Below, piece by piece: positions 29,108 through 29,867 of a stretch of DNA of 29,867 bases. How positions within the stretch are numbered: the first letter of the stretch is position 1; every line of letters begins with the position of its first letter. A program made the position numbers and the translations under genes. This DNA comes from Linderina pennispora (Eukaryota; Kickxellomycota; Kickxellomycetes; Kickxellales; Kickxellaceae). The stretch lies in NCBI RefSeq assembly GCF_002104995.1, contig NW_024468368.1, positions 1 through 29,867 on the forward strand. The letters run 5' to 3'. The notes below the pieces were generated by a model. The model was not told the DNA's origin, made no database searches, and saw nothing but the letters and a program-made list of their open reading frames with translations.

Positions 29108-29867
29108 ATGACATCCCTTTCATCAACTGTCGACCCGATATCTGACCTACTCCGGCTGCTGGACGGCGTGGACAGTGCAGATCTCGCCGAGTTCATTGAA
29201 TCCGAGCACGCGAGCTGCTGACGCTGCGCGAGCAAGTGCGGCAATACGACCAGGCGGTGTTTGAGCTGCGCGGACACCTGCAGCATGTATTTTCGTGTGT
29301 CGGCGGGCTCAGCGCCCTGCCCATGTCGTCTGCAACGAAGGTGTTTCTGAATCTAGCCAAACAGCCGCAATCGCCACCAAACACCACATCGTTAGCACCG
29401 CCACTAACGCCAATGTCACGCCCTGCTTCATCGCTAACCTCGATGCCTACGCGGCGCACCTCCTTCCGCATTGTCAGCGACCCGTCGTTCCAGCTCCATC
29501 CGCCACCGCGGCATTCATCAGCGAACATGACCAGTGCATGTGCAAAGAAACATGTTTTGGTTTCGACCGAGGGCGCAGAAATTACCAGCATGCGCAGCGT
29601 AGGCATTCAGACCGACCAGGACCATTCAGAAGCGGTGATTGAGGAGCTTAAAAGCATGATTGCCGAACAAAAAACAGACATTTCCGATTTGGAGGCGTGC
29701 TAAGGGAGCGCAAGACGCAGGTGCGCACGCTGCGCAAGAACTGCAGGACAAAGAGGCGACAGTTCGCATATGCATCGGATTGTGTCGGGCTCAAGCGCAC
29801 AGAGTCCATCATGATTGAGGCGCCCAACGGCTGGGCCCAGATCTACGCAGCGCATGCTGGGGCGCTG
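29108..29867 (+). CDS. Unrecognised coiled-coil protein, N-terminal part, frameshifted
   Basis: Not recognised. The ATG at 29108 opens MTSLSSTVDPISDLLRLLDG, then VDSADLAEFIESEHA, an acidic helical N-terminus. A missing base near 29212 shifts the frame; the continuation ELLTLREQVRQYDQAVFELR is heptad-like. A Ser/Pro-rich disordered stretch with SP and TP sites follows. Then comes SVGIQTDQDHSEAVIEELKS, MIAEQKTDISDLEA, and after a second shift near 29697 LRERKTQVRTLRK, again coiled-coil. The gene runs off the window. The composition suits a cytoskeletal or scaffold protein, but I cannot name a family. Confidence 0.55.

Overview
The window looks like nuclear DNA of an early-diverging filamentous fungus. 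Supporting signs are: divergently transcribed histone genes ending in the fungal H2A tail SQEL; few short GT-AG introns with GTAAGT-type donors; TATA boxes and pyrimidine-rich leaders; closely packed genes on both strands; an animal/plant-like KNL2 (SANTA) protein and a Rab3GAP catalytic subunit, both absent from budding yeast; and a secreted chitin-directed LPMO-like protein. My best guess, by inference only, is Kickxellomycotina (Coemansia-like).

Layout. 1-753: 3' part of a frameshifted mitochondrial-type protein gene (-). 828-2411: divergent H2B (-) and H2A (+) pair around an 0.8 kb shared promoter. 2685-4448: KNL2/M18BP1-like protein with SANTA domain and CENP-C motif (+). 5436-6436: frameshifted LPMO-like gene with a CBM19-like tail (+). 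6437-8996: gene-poor accessory stretch with a foldback element (6735-7628) split by a 249-bp LTR-like insertion, a tRNA-Leu(CAG) 13 bp beyond the element's end, and remnants of a membrane-protein gene. 8997-9605: DAP1/PGRMC-type haem protein (-). 10755-12188: DUG1 Cys-Gly dipeptidase (-), divergent from condensin subunit YCS4/CND1 (12726-16598, +). 16676-18598: KGD2, four exons (-). 19113-20171: RFC5 (human RFC3 orthologue) (-), divergent from RAB3GAP1-like (20469-24173, +). 24311-25692: MOD5/TRIT1 tRNA isopentenyltransferase (+, frameshifted). 25849-28240: a protein joining an Ap4A-hydrolase-like Nudix domain, two TTP-type CCCH fingers and a C-terminal W2/eIF5C domain (-). 29108-29867: N-terminal part of an unrecognised coiled-coil protein (+).

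The genes do not form an operon or a cluster. Several share the theme of chromosome biology (H2A/H2B, KNL2-like, condensin, RFC5), but I treat this as coincidence. The most novel item is the Nudix-CCCH-CCCH-W2 protein, whose Nudix box has lost the last catalytic glutamate. The SANTA plus CENP-C-motif protein is second.

Quality note. Seven protein genes (about 13.7 kb of coding sequence) are read through without a single indel. The histone, LPMO-like, MOD5, Nudix/CCCH/W2 and two edge genes carry many single-base indels, mostly in short homopolymers. I read this as patchy consensus quality rather than decay of the histone genes.
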